Source: Bacteroidota bacterium (GTDB lineage Bacteria; Bacteroidota; Bacteroidia; Flavobacteriales; Flavobacteriaceae). Taken from it: DNA of 64,000 nt. The stretch lies in assembly GCA_024279425.1 (NCBI GenBank), contig JAJRRO010000016.1, positions 62,001 through 126,000 on the forward strand, written 5' to 3'. Numbering within the stretch: the stretch's first letter is position 1; each line of letters begins with the position of its first letter. The notes under the pieces are model-generated. The model made no database searches. It was not told where the DNA came from and was given only the letters and a program-made list of their open reading frames with translations. Position numbers and translations under genes: made by a program. This document shows positions 55,472 to 64,000 of this stretch, piece by piece.

Positions 55472-56815
55472 TTATTCCTCTTTAAGCATGGAAAAAGACT
55501 TATCCAGAATTCCAATTGCCTTCTCAAGTTCGCTTCGTTTAATGGTCAAAACAGGCGACAATTGCAAAACATTACCTTGCGACACTTTAAAGCTCATTCC
55601 GTTCTGAAGACAATTGTACATTATTTTTTCGGCTTCATCTATGGCGGGCTCTTTGGTTTTCGGATCTCTTAATTCCACCCCCCACAAAAGACCAATACCC
55701 CTGATATGGCCAATGATTGCATATTTCTCTTTAAGCAGGTGAAGTTCATTGCGCATCCATACTGCATCTTCTTTAACTTTTTTCAAAATGTTTTCGTTTT
55801 CTATAAAATCGATTGTAGCCTGAGCGGCAGTACAGCCAACGGGACTTTTTTCGTGGGTAAAATGACCAAGGGAAACATCTTGTGCAACGTTGTACTCGTC
55901 CCTACAGACCATAGCCGCAAAGGGAATGATTCCGCCTCCCAAACCTTTGCCTAAACATAAAATATCAGGTGCTATATCAAAGTTCTCAAAGGTGAACATT
56001 TTCCCGGTTCGTCCCAATGCAATGGGTATTTCGTCCAAAATAAGTAATACATTGTGCTTGGTACAGATTTCCCTGATTCGCTTCCAATACTTTTTGGAAG
56101 GAATTTGTACATCTGTATTTCTAACCGTCTCTGCAATAAAGGCACCAATTTCTCCTTCCTTTTCAATGACGTATTCCAAATAATCGGCATACTTCATTTC
56201 ATCCTCAAAAAATCCACCCTTGTTCATGGGCGGAGGAATACGAATTACTCCCGGCATCATGGGGCCCATGTGTTGACGAAAAACGGCTTCACCTCCTGCA
56301 CTGATTGCATCCAAGGATGCTCCGTGGAACGAATCCCAATACGAGACCACTTTATGCTTGCCCGTTACCACACGAGCTAATTTAAGAGCAATACTCACTA
56401 CAGAAGTTCCTCCTGGAGCAAACAACACCCTATTCAAACCTTCTGGTAGTAATGAGGTTAGCTTTTCAGCAAATGTAATAGCCTTTTTATTGGTAAACCG
56501 CCTTGTACAAAAGGAAAGCTCATCCAATTGTTTTTTGATTTGATCTATTACATAGGGGTTGGCAAATCCTACCTGATGTACATTGTTCCCATGAAAATCG
56601 AGGTAATCTTTTCCTTGTAAATTTTGAATGGACGGACCTGAACAACCACCCAATACATCCAGACAAGGGGTAGACATGGCCTGATGCAAAAACGAGCGGG
56701 AATCTCTCTCCAACAGCCCCTGTGTCTCAACATCGGAACTGTTTTTCTCCTGCCATTTTGCTCGTTCTTCGGTTAAATTAACATCCCCTTCCGTCCTTAA
56801 TACTTTCTGCTCCAT
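55472..56815 (-). CDS. Class III PLP enzyme, aminotransferase/phospholyase type (1)
   Basis: Fold-type I PLP enzyme of 447 residues, subgroup III. The Schiff-base Lys is K290 (CLGKGLGGGIIPFA), the cofactor Asp is D261 (LILDEIPIALGRTG). The N-terminal LHQAMSTPCLDVLGGCSG and YLDFHGNNVHQVGFANP resemble sequences of phospholyases such as (R)-1-hydroxy-2-aminoethylphosphonate ammonia-lyase and ethanolamine-phosphate phospho-lyase. Context (ethanolamine genes and phosphoesterases) favours a phospholyase over a transaminase, but sequence alone does not decide. Confidence 0.8.
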   Translation of the reverse strand: MEQKVLRTEGDVNLTEERAKWQEKNSSDVETQGLLERDSRSFLHQAMSTPCLDVLGGCSGPSIQNLQGKDYLDFHGNNVHQVGFANPYVIDQIKKQLDELSFCTRRFTNKKAITFAEKLTSLLPEGLNRVLFAPGGTSVVSIALKLARVVTGKHKVVSYWDSFHGASLDAISAGGEAVFRQHMGPMMPGVIRIPPPMNKGGFFEDEMKYADYLEYVIEKEGEIGAFIAETVRNTDVQIPSKKYWKRIREICTKHNVLLILDEIPIALGRTGKMFTFENFDIAPDILCLGKGLGGGIIPFAAMVCRDEYNVAQDVSLGHFTHEKSPVGCTAAQATIDFIENENILKKVKEDAVWMRNELHLLKEKYAIIGHIRGIGLLWGVELRDPKTKEPAIDEAEKIMYNCLQNGMSFKVSQGNVLQLSPVLTIKRSELEKAIGILDKSFSMLKEE

Positions 56816-56839
56816 TCTTAAATATTTGCTTTTAGGCCA

Positions 56840-58189
56840 CTAATTTATTATTTCCAAGGCATCTTTTAAAGAACTGATGATTAAATCACAATCATCCTTA
56901 GTCAATATCAGGGAAGGGCGCATTGTAATAATATTGCCTTCAATGATTTTAAAGGCCACCCCTTGATCCATACAATGATACATAATCTGTTCGGCCTCTT
57001 CCACTGCCCTTTCTTTGGTACTTCTATCTTTGACCAAATCGACCCCTATATGGAAACCCTTACCTGCAATATTTCCAATTAAAGGATAGATATCCTTTAA
57101 TTCTTGCAATTGATCCATGATATAATCGCCTAAGTTTGCTGAATTTTCCACCAGTTTGTGTTCCTCAATGTATTCTATCTCCGCAAGACCTGCCGCAGCG
57201 CAAAGCGGATTTTTCTCGTGGGTAAAATGCCCAATAGAACGGTGTTGCAACACATTGTATTTCTCTTTGGTCACAATACCTGCAAAAGGCACCACCCCAC
57301 CTCCTAAGGATTTTCCGAGCACTAATACATCTGGAATAACGAAGTGCTCACAGGCAAACATTTTTCCCGTTCTTCCAAAACCTTCGATAATCTCGTCAAA
57401 AATCAATAGAATATTATATTCTTCGCAAAGGTCCTGGATTTGTTGCCAGTATTCCACAGATGGGACTACGGGAGTAGCTGAAATAGGCTCGGCAATAATA
57501 GCCGCCACATCCGGATTATGGTGTAAAATATTTTTGATCTGTCTTATATATTCATTATTGATCTGATCTTGATCGGTGAATCCCCAAGGATTTCTATAAT
57601 AGTTTGGAAACTCCACATGAAAAGCTCCAGGTATCATGGGACCTTGGCCCACGGTAAAATGTTCCTCACCCCCGACACTCGACGCCTGAAAACCGGTGCC
57701 ATGGTAAGAGTCCCAATACGAAATGGTCTTCCATTTCCCAGTAACTTGTTTGGCCAGCATAATGGCCATTTCAACCGCTTCCGATCCGCCCGGGCAGAAA
57801 AGGACCCTATCCAATCCCTCCGGGGTGATTTCGATAACTTTTTTGGCCAGCCGTATAGCCGGTAAGTTCGTATACCGTCTTGGCGTAAATGCCAAACTAG
57901 CATCCAACTGCGCCTTTACGGCCTCAACCACTCTTGGGTTATTGAATCCTGCATTATGTACCCCATTCCCATGAAGATCCAGATATCTTTTCCCGTTCAT
58001 GTCTTCGATGTACGCACCTTCTGTTTTGGAAAGTACATTCATTACCGGAGTAGAAAGTGCCTGGTGTAAAAAATATTGAGCATCTTCATTAATCCATCGT
58101 TGGGTCTCTGAATCTAAATTTTGGTTGTAGGTTTTTCTGTTTTGGGTTGCATTGTTATCTCCTTGTTCTCGGGATACTGTCTTTTCCAT
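56840..58189 (-). CDS. Class III PLP enzyme, aminotransferase/phospholyase type (2)
   Basis: Paralogue of the downstream gene, about 449 residues from the ATG at 58189 (MEKTVSREQ), which lies just after the GH92 stop; a longer frame to 58261 would overlap it. The Schiff-base Lys is K293 (LVLGKSLGGGVVPFA), and the cofactor Asp lies in LIFDEIIEGFGRTG. LHQALSTPVMNVL and YLDLHGNGVHNAGFNNP match the first copy's pattern. Two tandem, diverged copies suggest two related amine phosphates or phosphonates. Ethanolamine-phosphate phospho-lyase, making acetaldehyde, is the favoured but unproven call. Confidence 0.8.
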   Translation of the reverse strand: MEKTVSREQGDNNATQNRKTYNQNLDSETQRWINEDAQYFLHQALSTPVMNVLSKTEGAYIEDMNGKRYLDLHGNGVHNAGFNNPRVVEAVKAQLDASLAFTPRRYTNLPAIRLAKKVIEITPEGLDRVLFCPGGSEAVEMAIMLAKQVTGKWKTISYWDSYHGTGFQASSVGGEEHFTVGQGPMIPGAFHVEFPNYYRNPWGFTDQDQINNEYIRQIKNILHHNPDVAAIIAEPISATPVVPSVEYWQQIQDLCEEYNILLIFDEIIEGFGRTGKMFACEHFVIPDVLVLGKSLGGGVVPFAGIVTKEKYNVLQHRSIGHFTHEKNPLCAAAGLAEIEYIEEHKLVENSANLGDYIMDQLQELKDIYPLIGNIAGKGFHIGVDLVKDRSTKERAVEEAEQIMYHCMDQGVAFKIIEGNIITMRPSLILTKDDCDLIISSLKDALEIIN

Positions 58190-58196
58190 TCCTTGT

Positions 58197-60461
58197 TTAG
58201 TTGTTTTTAAATGCTTTGACATTGGGTAGTTTACCCATTTCAAATACGAGTTTGCTTCCATTCATTATCTGGGTATAGGTAATAAAGGGTTCATTTATTC
58301 TTTTGCCATCCAATTTCACCGATTGAATGTATTTATTTTCATCTGAAAGGTTGTTGGCCAAGATGATAAAGTCTTTGGCCTTTCCTTTATGGTTCAATTT
58401 CAACGTAAGTTCAGGGAATTGTGGTGCCCCAATAGCGAAAACTTCCGTTCCGGGCGTTACGGGATAGAATCCCATGACTCCAAAAACATACCAGGCAGAC
58501 ATTTGTCCACAATCATCGTTTCCATTGATTCCAAGGGGTGCGTTTCTATAGTTTTCCTCCGAGGTATGTTTGCGGATCAATTCCTGAGTTTTCCATGGCT
58601 GTCCTGCATAATTGAACAAATAGGCATAATGATGTCCGGGCTCATTGTCATGGCGGTAATGTTGATCTTCAAAATTTTCGTCCAGTTTGGAAGCAAATGC
58701 TTCCTTTCCACCAAAAAGTTCCATGGAACCCTTAATATCGTGCATTGCCCCGAACAAATAGGTCCAACGGCCACCTTCTGTAAATCCTTCCTGAGTGTTT
58801 TTGGCCCAATCTCCATTAAACAATCGGGCATTCATAAAACCAATTTCTTGATTGAACAAGTTTTTATAGTTTTTACTCCAGTTCATCAATCTCTCGTAGT
58901 CTTCTGTTTTCCCCAACTCCTTGGCCATTTGGGCTATGGCAAAATCATCAATTCCAAATTCAATGGTTCGGGTCACCGCCTCTCTTGTTTTGTCTGATGG
59001 CACATAACCCAAAGAGTGATAGTAGGTAAGTCCGCCACGTGCTTCGTATAACCTACCTTCATCCCGATCACCCCAATGATATTCCGTATCTCTATAAGGG
59101 GGATGCATAGCATCTTTTCGAATGGCCTCATAAGCCAAATCAATATCATAATCCCTAAATCCTTTGATGTAGGCATCGGCAATCACCGCATCTGCATGGG
59201 TGCTGATCATTATGTTCGAATAGGTGGGATTGGGCCATTTGGGCAGCCATCCTCCTTCTTTATACATTTGTAGAAGCGATTGAATCATTGGGCCCACACG
59301 TTCCGGATTGGTAAAATGCAATAAGGGCTGCAAAGCCCTAAAAGTGTCCCAAAGAGAATAATCATTGTAGGCTACCCCTTTGTGGATTTGGTCATCAAAA
59401 GCACTATAATAACGGCCGTATTCCGAAAACTCACGTGGAAACAGCATGGTATGGAACAAGGCCGTATAAAAAATACTTTTTTGATCTTCAGTGGCTCCTT
59501 TTACCTCTATTCGGCTTAGGTTGTCCTGCCAAACATCTCGGGTAGCCTTTATTACTTTATCAAAATCCCAATGGGGAATTTCATTTTTCAAATTTATTCT
59601 AGCCTGTTCGATACTGATAAAGGAGGTGGCGATCTTTACTTTTACCTGTTCCTTTTCCCTAGTCTTAAAACTAATATAGGCTCCTATACGGGCGCCTTTT
59701 TGTTCCGTTCCCGAAACCGTAATCTGAGGTTCATTTCGAAAGGAATTCCAGGTGCCGAAATCTTTAATTTCTCGATCAATCTGAATTACAAAATATCCTT
59801 TGAAATTTGGGATGTCCGGCCCCAAATGGGAAGACATACGCTGTGGATTGTACCCCGTTATCTCTCCATTTTCTGCATCCACTTGCAAGTAACCTTGAAA
59901 AGGCTTTTTATTTTCGGTGATGTTTATGCCTTGGATAACCATATGTGCTTGCTCAGACTCGGGATAGGTAAATCTGAAAAGGCCGGTTCTTGAAGCGGCG
60001 GCTATTTCACCTTTTATTTGTTTATCTCCAGCATCCATGGTTACTGAATAATAATGTGGCTTGGAAATCTCCTCATCGTGGGAATATGATAGGGCTCTTT
60101 CTTTGGGAAGCAATTTCAGTTCTCCAATTTGTGGCATTATGGAAACATTACCATAATCACCCATCCAAACCGTAGGTTGATGGGTGGCCATAAAGCCCAA
60201 TACTGAGGTATCTTCATATACATAGGGCATCCTGCTAATTTTATTTTCGCTGGTCTGTGCCACAAAATTGGTCATGGCAAAGGGTGGCCCCACGCAAGGC
60301 ATGGTTCCCCCACCGTCGATGCCGTCTTTAAAACCAGCTTCAGGGGTACCTATCAACGGATTGACATAGTCCACGGCTTCTTTATTTTGTGCATTGGCAC
60401 TTAAACCCGTAAAGAGTGAAATAGTAAATAAAACCAGCGCTGCAATTTGTTTTAGCTTCAT
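58197..60461 (-). CDS. GH92 family alpha-mannosidase
   Basis: Secreted glycoside hydrolase family 92 protein of 754 residues from the ATG at 60461 (MKLKQIAALVLF, a signal peptide ending NAQ). Calcium-dependent, inverting exo-alpha-mannosidases of this family act on N-glycan or mannan alpha-1,2/1,3/1,4 links. Family segments: YVNPLIGT near the start, GGTMPCVGPPFAMTNF, LWDTFRALQPLL, EGGRWTYLFGAMHD, DNEPGHHYAYLFNYAGQPW and GNDDCGQMSAWYVFG. It precedes the PLP enzymes by seven bases. Specificity cannot be read from sequence; one GH92 subset removes mannose-phosphate-linked sugars. Confidence 0.93.
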   Translation of the reverse strand: MKLKQIAALVLFTISLFTGLSANAQNKEAVDYVNPLIGTPEAGFKDGIDGGGTMPCVGPPFAMTNFVAQTSENKISRMPYVYEDTSVLGFMATHQPTVWMGDYGNVSIMPQIGELKLLPKERALSYSHDEEISKPHYYSVTMDAGDKQIKGEIAAASRTGLFRFTYPESEQAHMVIQGINITENKKPFQGYLQVDAENGEITGYNPQRMSSHLGPDIPNFKGYFVIQIDREIKDFGTWNSFRNEPQITVSGTEQKGARIGAYISFKTREKEQVKVKIATSFISIEQARINLKNEIPHWDFDKVIKATRDVWQDNLSRIEVKGATEDQKSIFYTALFHTMLFPREFSEYGRYYSAFDDQIHKGVAYNDYSLWDTFRALQPLLHFTNPERVGPMIQSLLQMYKEGGWLPKWPNPTYSNIMISTHADAVIADAYIKGFRDYDIDLAYEAIRKDAMHPPYRDTEYHWGDRDEGRLYEARGGLTYYHSLGYVPSDKTREAVTRTIEFGIDDFAIAQMAKELGKTEDYERLMNWSKNYKNLFNQEIGFMNARLFNGDWAKNTQEGFTEGGRWTYLFGAMHDIKGSMELFGGKEAFASKLDENFEDQHYRHDNEPGHHYAYLFNYAGQPWKTQELIRKHTSEENYRNAPLGINGNDDCGQMSAWYVFGVMGFYPVTPGTEVFAIGAPQFPELTLKLNHKGKAKDFIILANNLSDENKYIQSVKLDGKRINEPFITYTQIMNGSKLVFEMGKLPNVKAFKNN

Positions 60462-60630
60462 GCTTTGTTTTCTTTTTAGAATTGAATTCGATGAAAATTT
60501 ACAACATATCAATTCTTATTCATCATTTTCAAACACAATATCCAATGCAAAGGTTTGCATTAAAAGACCCACAGAAGGAAACCTTGATTCTCTGTGTGAA
60601 ATCCATTTATTTATTTATTTATTGAAACAA

Positions 60631-62292
60631 TTAATCCCTGAACAACTTATCCGCTGGAATTATCTGTTTAGGTACCCCGGGGCCTTTGTAAAAAGCGTCC
60701 AACCAGGCACCACCAGCTTGATTGTGGTAATCTACCCTGATTTTGTGCTTACCGGGTTCTAAAGTAACGCTTCCCATACGTTCAATGGTCCCATGTCCAC
60801 CATCATTGTCCACTACCAAATTTCCATTGATATACAGCTTACTACCGTCGTCCGAGTTGATGTAAAACCGATAGTCCCCGGCCGTATCTATTTGGATGTA
60901 TGATGTATATTGGATTCCGTATTGTCCGTCCTGTTCATTGATATTATCTATTCGAAACTCATAGGTAGTTCCTGTTTTCAAAGGTCTTAGGGATTCAAAA
61001 ACAGGAAGAAATTGCCATTCCTTATTGCTCTCATAGTATTTGTAACGAACACCGTTCTTAGCATTCTTTTTTACCAATCTGTAAAAGGCAATGGAAGTAT
61101 TACTTTCTTGGTTATCTCCCAAAAATGCCTTCGCCGTCAAGACCGTGCTTTCCGATAACTTGAAAGGGCCACTATAAAGTGAAGAATTTTTGTTGGGTAC
61201 AGATCCATCCGTGGTATATCTGATTTCTGCATCTCCATTGTTTTCCATGGTAACCTCAGCTTCCTCATCTATATATAAACCTCCAGCCGAATCGTATAAA
61301 TTGGCTTTAGGATGGATGACCGGTGAAGCGATCAATACTTTTTGGTTTTTAAGGTTTGGTTCCGGAGCTCCTTCAAAAGCCGAGATCACCGGTTTTCCAA
61401 TCCAAGCATAGGGCTGTTGAATCCCGAGCAATTTGGCCACTGTTGCCGCATTGTCATAGGTATAGACTTTGTTTTTAATCAAATACCCTTTCTTAACCCC
61501 TTTTCCGTAAAGAATAAAGGGAATCTCAATTTCATCCATGGTCTCACCTCCATGTCCACAACCGATACCACCATGATCTGCTGAAACAATAAAGGCAGTT
61601 TCTTCAAAAGTTCCGGCATCCTTGGTAGCCTGAATTATCTCACCGATCTGCTGATCCACATGGGAAACCGCTTCGTAAAAAGCCGTGGTTTTGTGTCCTA
61701 AACTATGCCCAACATGATCTAGATCGTCAAAATGTATGAACAAAAAATCAGGCTTTTTTTCCTTGATATAGGATGTGGCTTTTTCCAAGGTCAATTCATC
61801 TGTTTCCTCAGTTGTATCATAGCTAAGTGCACTCCTTTCAATCAAACGTCCAAATCCGCCCCAGGTATAAATAGCTCCCATTTCCAAATCGGGTCGTTGC
61901 TCTCTGGCAATTCCAAAAATGGTAGGAAATATGTCCTCCATTCCAGTTAGAACTGGAGGCAAGGAATGGTCATCCCGCTCCCAACCATTGGATGTTACTC
62001 CATGTTGTTCAGGGCCAGAACCTGAAACCATTGAAGCCCAGTTGGTACTACTACTAGTAGGTAAAACGCCCCGTGCGTTTAAGGTATAGGCACCATTGGC
62101 CATCATATCATCCATTACTGGAGTTTCGGCATTAACAATTCCATTGGGGCTCATGGCATCAACACCTATGACAATTACATGTTTTACTTTGGAAGGAGTA
62201 GTTTTATTTCCTCCATCCATACACGCAATGGAACTTAATATCAATGCAAGTACTGCACTCAAATAGCTTGTTTTTTTTGTGATAATTTTCAT
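60631..62292 (-). CDS. Secreted alkaline-phosphatase-superfamily phosphodiesterase with PA14 domain
   Basis: Exported protein of 553 residues. Signal/lipobox about 12-24 (LSSIAC). Catalytic domain about 38-325 of the nucleotide pyrophosphatase/phosphodiesterase (ENPP) type: IVIGVDAMSPNG, the nucleophile region GVLPTSSSTNWASM, FDDLDHVGHSLGH and SADHGGIGCGHGG. Then a chitobiase C-terminal-like domain (about 330-400, RYTTDGSVPNKNSSLYSGPF) and a PA14-type carbohydrate-binding domain (about 440-553). Such an enzyme could strip phosphodiester substituents from a glycan. Confidence 0.87.
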   Translation of the reverse strand: MKIITKKTSYLSAVLALILSSIACMDGGNKTTPSKVKHVIVIGVDAMSPNGIVNAETPVMDDMMANGAYTLNARGVLPTSSSTNWASMVSGSGPEQHGVTSNGWERDDHSLPPVLTGMEDIFPTIFGIAREQRPDLEMGAIYTWGGFGRLIERSALSYDTTEETDELTLEKATSYIKEKKPDFLFIHFDDLDHVGHSLGHKTTAFYEAVSHVDQQIGEIIQATKDAGTFEETAFIVSADHGGIGCGHGGETMDEIEIPFILYGKGVKKGYLIKNKVYTYDNAATVAKLLGIQQPYAWIGKPVISAFEGAPEPNLKNQKVLIASPVIHPKANLYDSAGGLYIDEEAEVTMENNGDAEIRYTTDGSVPNKNSSLYSGPFKLSESTVLTAKAFLGDNQESNTSIAFYRLVKKNAKNGVRYKYYESNKEWQFLPVFESLRPLKTGTTYEFRIDNINEQDGQYGIQYTSYIQIDTAGDYRFYINSDDGSKLYINGNLVVDNDGGHGTIERMGSVTLEPGKHKIRVDYHNQAGGAWLDAFYKGPGVPKQIIPADKLFRD

Positions 62293-62334
62293 TTGTACAA
62301 AATGTTTAAAGTTAAATTACTAATTAAGTTAAAC

Positions 62335-62362
62335 TAAATGCCCCACTTACGCGGGGCATTTA
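62335..62362 (-). terminator. Terminator of the LamG-domain gene
   Basis: Perfect 10-bp stem TAAATGCCCC/GGGGCATTTA with an eight-base loop, 82 bases past the stop of the LamG gene. No long T run follows, but the stem is strong. Confidence 0.6.
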
Positions 62363-62444
62363 AAACTAACTCAAAAAAAGAAACTACGAACCTCTTTTAT
62401 TTTCAATACGCCAAATATTGTAACGGCGTATCGCATTGTTCTTC

Positions 62445-63998
62445 TTAGTTGTTGAATAAGACAGTTATATCATCTGGAGTAAGTACTTTGTTGTAATAAC
62501 TCAACTCATCCACTAGTCCGGTCATTGCCGCACGTCTATCATCTCCTGCATTATAGGCGCCTGTACCATCTTCCCATAAGGTAAGTGGGTAGTCGTTCAC
62601 CTCATCGTACAACGATGCAGTCAAAGCACCTAAATCCGTTCTGCCCGGATTGGTAGGATCATTAAATTCCGCACCATCAATGTATACGGACAACTCGGAG
62701 TTGGTTCTATCAAAAACCAAGGTAACCATATGCCATATATCATCAGATAAAGCAGGTGCCTGGGGATCGCAGCTAGCCGCTCTCCAATCAATTCTATTGC
62801 CGTCCATTTTTGGATTGCCAGCAACATTTACCAACCAACCATGGTCCGTACCGTTGCCAGGCTGATATTCATGCCCATCATCAGTAGCAAGCAACCATCC
62901 TGGATTTCCTCCACTGCCCCAGTTTTTATTTCCGATAACCCCTGGATCTGAATCTGTTCCGGCTAATTTCATCCAAAGGTTAACGCTAAAGTCTTGGGTT
63001 GCATCAGGTCTTAACAAATCGTGTCTTGGGAATATGGCATAAGCACCTGCATTAAATCTTGCAACCGATCCTCTTGTGGCGTCTTCTACAAAATCAACAA
63101 CTGCTGTGGCTGTTGGTCCCAATACAGCATCAAACTTGTTGCCACTATCATCATTCAAATCCGTGTCCATTGGTAAATGCAATACCAACTCAGACCCACT
63201 ACCTGGAGTGGTTGTAAAGGTCCAGTCACCGCTATTGGTATATCCTGTGAACGGATTTCCAGCAATGTCCTTGATAGCACCGCTGTCTACATTAACATAA
63301 TAGGCTTCTCCAAAGTCTAGTGGGGTTGCCAAAGGAATTGAAATAGATGCACCATCTATGGATAGTAACCCTCCTTCAACGTCGATGGTTGCAACAGCAA
63401 CACCTCCGCTATTGTAAACGGTAATATTACCAACACCTTGTTTAACATCTTCATTGAACGTTAAGCCTAAGGAAGTTATAGCAGCATCGGCACTTCCAGC
63501 TGCTGGAGAAAGTTCTGCAATTTCAGGAGCATCCAAATCTCCAGGGTTGCCTCCAGAGGTAAACGACCAAGCTTCATTATCGGGCATTCCGAAAAATAAA
63601 TTTCCAGCCTGATCCTTAACGATCCCTGCATCAACAACTACAGTATATATCCTTCCTGATAAGAAATCTTGAGGATTAATGGTCATGATTCTGCCTACGT
63701 TACTGATCTCAACTTTCTCTGAAGTCACGTCTATTACCTGTGTGGCGGAAGGGACATCTGCTACCGAAATGGTAATGTTCCCGATTCCCTTTTCAACTAT
63801 ATCATCAAAGGTAAGTACCAAATTGGCACTTAAATCTACCCCGCCAACACCTGAAACAGGATTGTAACTTATCACGTAAGGATTTACTATATCTCCGGTC
63901 ATTTCATCTTCTTCTTCACAGGATATAGTGACTGCAAACAACAACAATGAGGTCACTGTAAAAATGTAATAGAAAAAATTTGATTTTATACTTTTCAT
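62445..63998 (-). CDS. Surface lipoprotein with Ig-like and LamG domains
   Basis: Lipoprotein of 517 residues; the signal LLLFAVTISC ends in a lipobox Cys. Two bacterial Ig-like (Big_5) domains follow (about 40-150 and 155-265; SGVGGVDLSANLVLTFDDIV, then AITSLGLTFNEDVKQG), then a LamG/concanavalin-like domain (about 272-517; LVLHLPMDTDLNDDSGN and FSVNLWMKLAGTDSDPG). It has no catalytic motif, so it probably binds a glycan on the cell surface. It begins at the window's edge; SusC/SusD-like genes would be expected upstream beyond it. Confidence 0.85.
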   Translation of the reverse strand: MKSIKSNFFYYIFTVTSLLLFAVTISCEEEDEMTGDIVNPYVISYNPVSGVGGVDLSANLVLTFDDIVEKGIGNITISVADVPSATQVIDVTSEKVEISNVGRIMTINPQDFLSGRIYTVVVDAGIVKDQAGNLFFGMPDNEAWSFTSGGNPGDLDAPEIAELSPAAGSADAAITSLGLTFNEDVKQGVGNITVYNSGGVAVATIDVEGGLLSIDGASISIPLATPLDFGEAYYVNVDSGAIKDIAGNPFTGYTNSGDWTFTTTPGSGSELVLHLPMDTDLNDDSGNKFDAVLGPTATAVVDFVEDATRGSVARFNAGAYAIFPRHDLLRPDATQDFSVNLWMKLAGTDSDPGVIGNKNWGSGGNPGWLLATDDGHEYQPGNGTDHGWLVNVAGNPKMDGNRIDWRAASCDPQAPALSDDIWHMVTLVFDRTNSELSVYIDGAEFNDPTNPGRTDLGALTASLYDEVNDYPLTLWEDGTGAYNAGDDRRAAMTGLVDELSYYNKVLTPDDITVLFNN

Positions 63999-64000
63999 AA

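Noticed and set aside
57156-57566. 136-codon plus-strand open frame
   Set aside because: Antisense shadow of the second class III PLP enzyme.

Overview
The window looks like chromosomal DNA of a marine Flavobacteriaceae (Bacteroidota), in the Arenibacter/Maribacter/Zobellia style. That placement is inferred from A+T-rich DNA, small families typical of the group (DUF2853, DUF6090, DUF4870), a long SAICAR synthase, menaquinone synthesis genes, lipoproteins with short lipoboxes, sulfatases and a GH92 glycosidase. No rRNA, tRNA, CRISPR array, phage or integrase was recognised.

Layout. 0-8.5 kb: a LytTR response regulator, then a minus-strand menaquinone block (menF, menD, menA) interleaved with a hotdog thioesterase, a CvfB-like S1 protein, a DUF2853 protein and a SPOR-like membrane protein; menB, menC and menE are not here. 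8.5-14.3 kb: a secreted repeat protein, a broken metallophosphoesterase, dnaK and L-serine dehydratase. 14.3-22.5 kb: an accessory stretch (DUF6090, GNAT, sodium/solute symporter, serine hydrolase, M1 peptidase) punctuated by three copies of a dispersed repeat whose ends resemble integron attC core sites. 22.6-30.1 kb: a secreted-hydrolase block with two sulfatases, a 717-residue unknown and a CocE-type hydrolase; the second sulfatase has an in-frame TGA exactly at the formylglycine codon. 30.1-38.6 kb: housekeeping genes (purC, phoH, SAM hydrolase, dnaN, mnmE) with a 161-bp MITE-like element and a frameshifted small gene. 38.6-45.8 kb: a gene remnant, then quinol nitric oxide reductase with a dihaem cytochrome and an Fnr-like regulator, then a frameshifted OmpA-family gene.

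46-64 kb is one long minus-strand catabolic region. An ethanolamine-type permease, a glutamine-synthetase-like ligase, an aldehyde dehydrogenase, an iron alcohol dehydrogenase and a class I glutamine amidotransferase together match, step for step, a gamma-glutamylethanolamide route from ethanolamine to glycine. Upstream lie two class III PLP enzymes of the phospholyase/aminotransferase type, a GH92 alpha-mannosidase, two secreted phosphoesterases, a secreted metallo-beta-lactamase-fold protein and a LamG lipoprotein. Read together, this may be a locus for phosphoethanolamine-decorated, mannose-containing glycans; that is inference.

Three genes (a metallophosphoesterase, a Lys-rich secreted protein, an OmpA-family protein) are each broken by a one-base deficit at a run of about eight or nine A on the coding strand, so either assembly undercalls or slippage should be considered before calling them dead.
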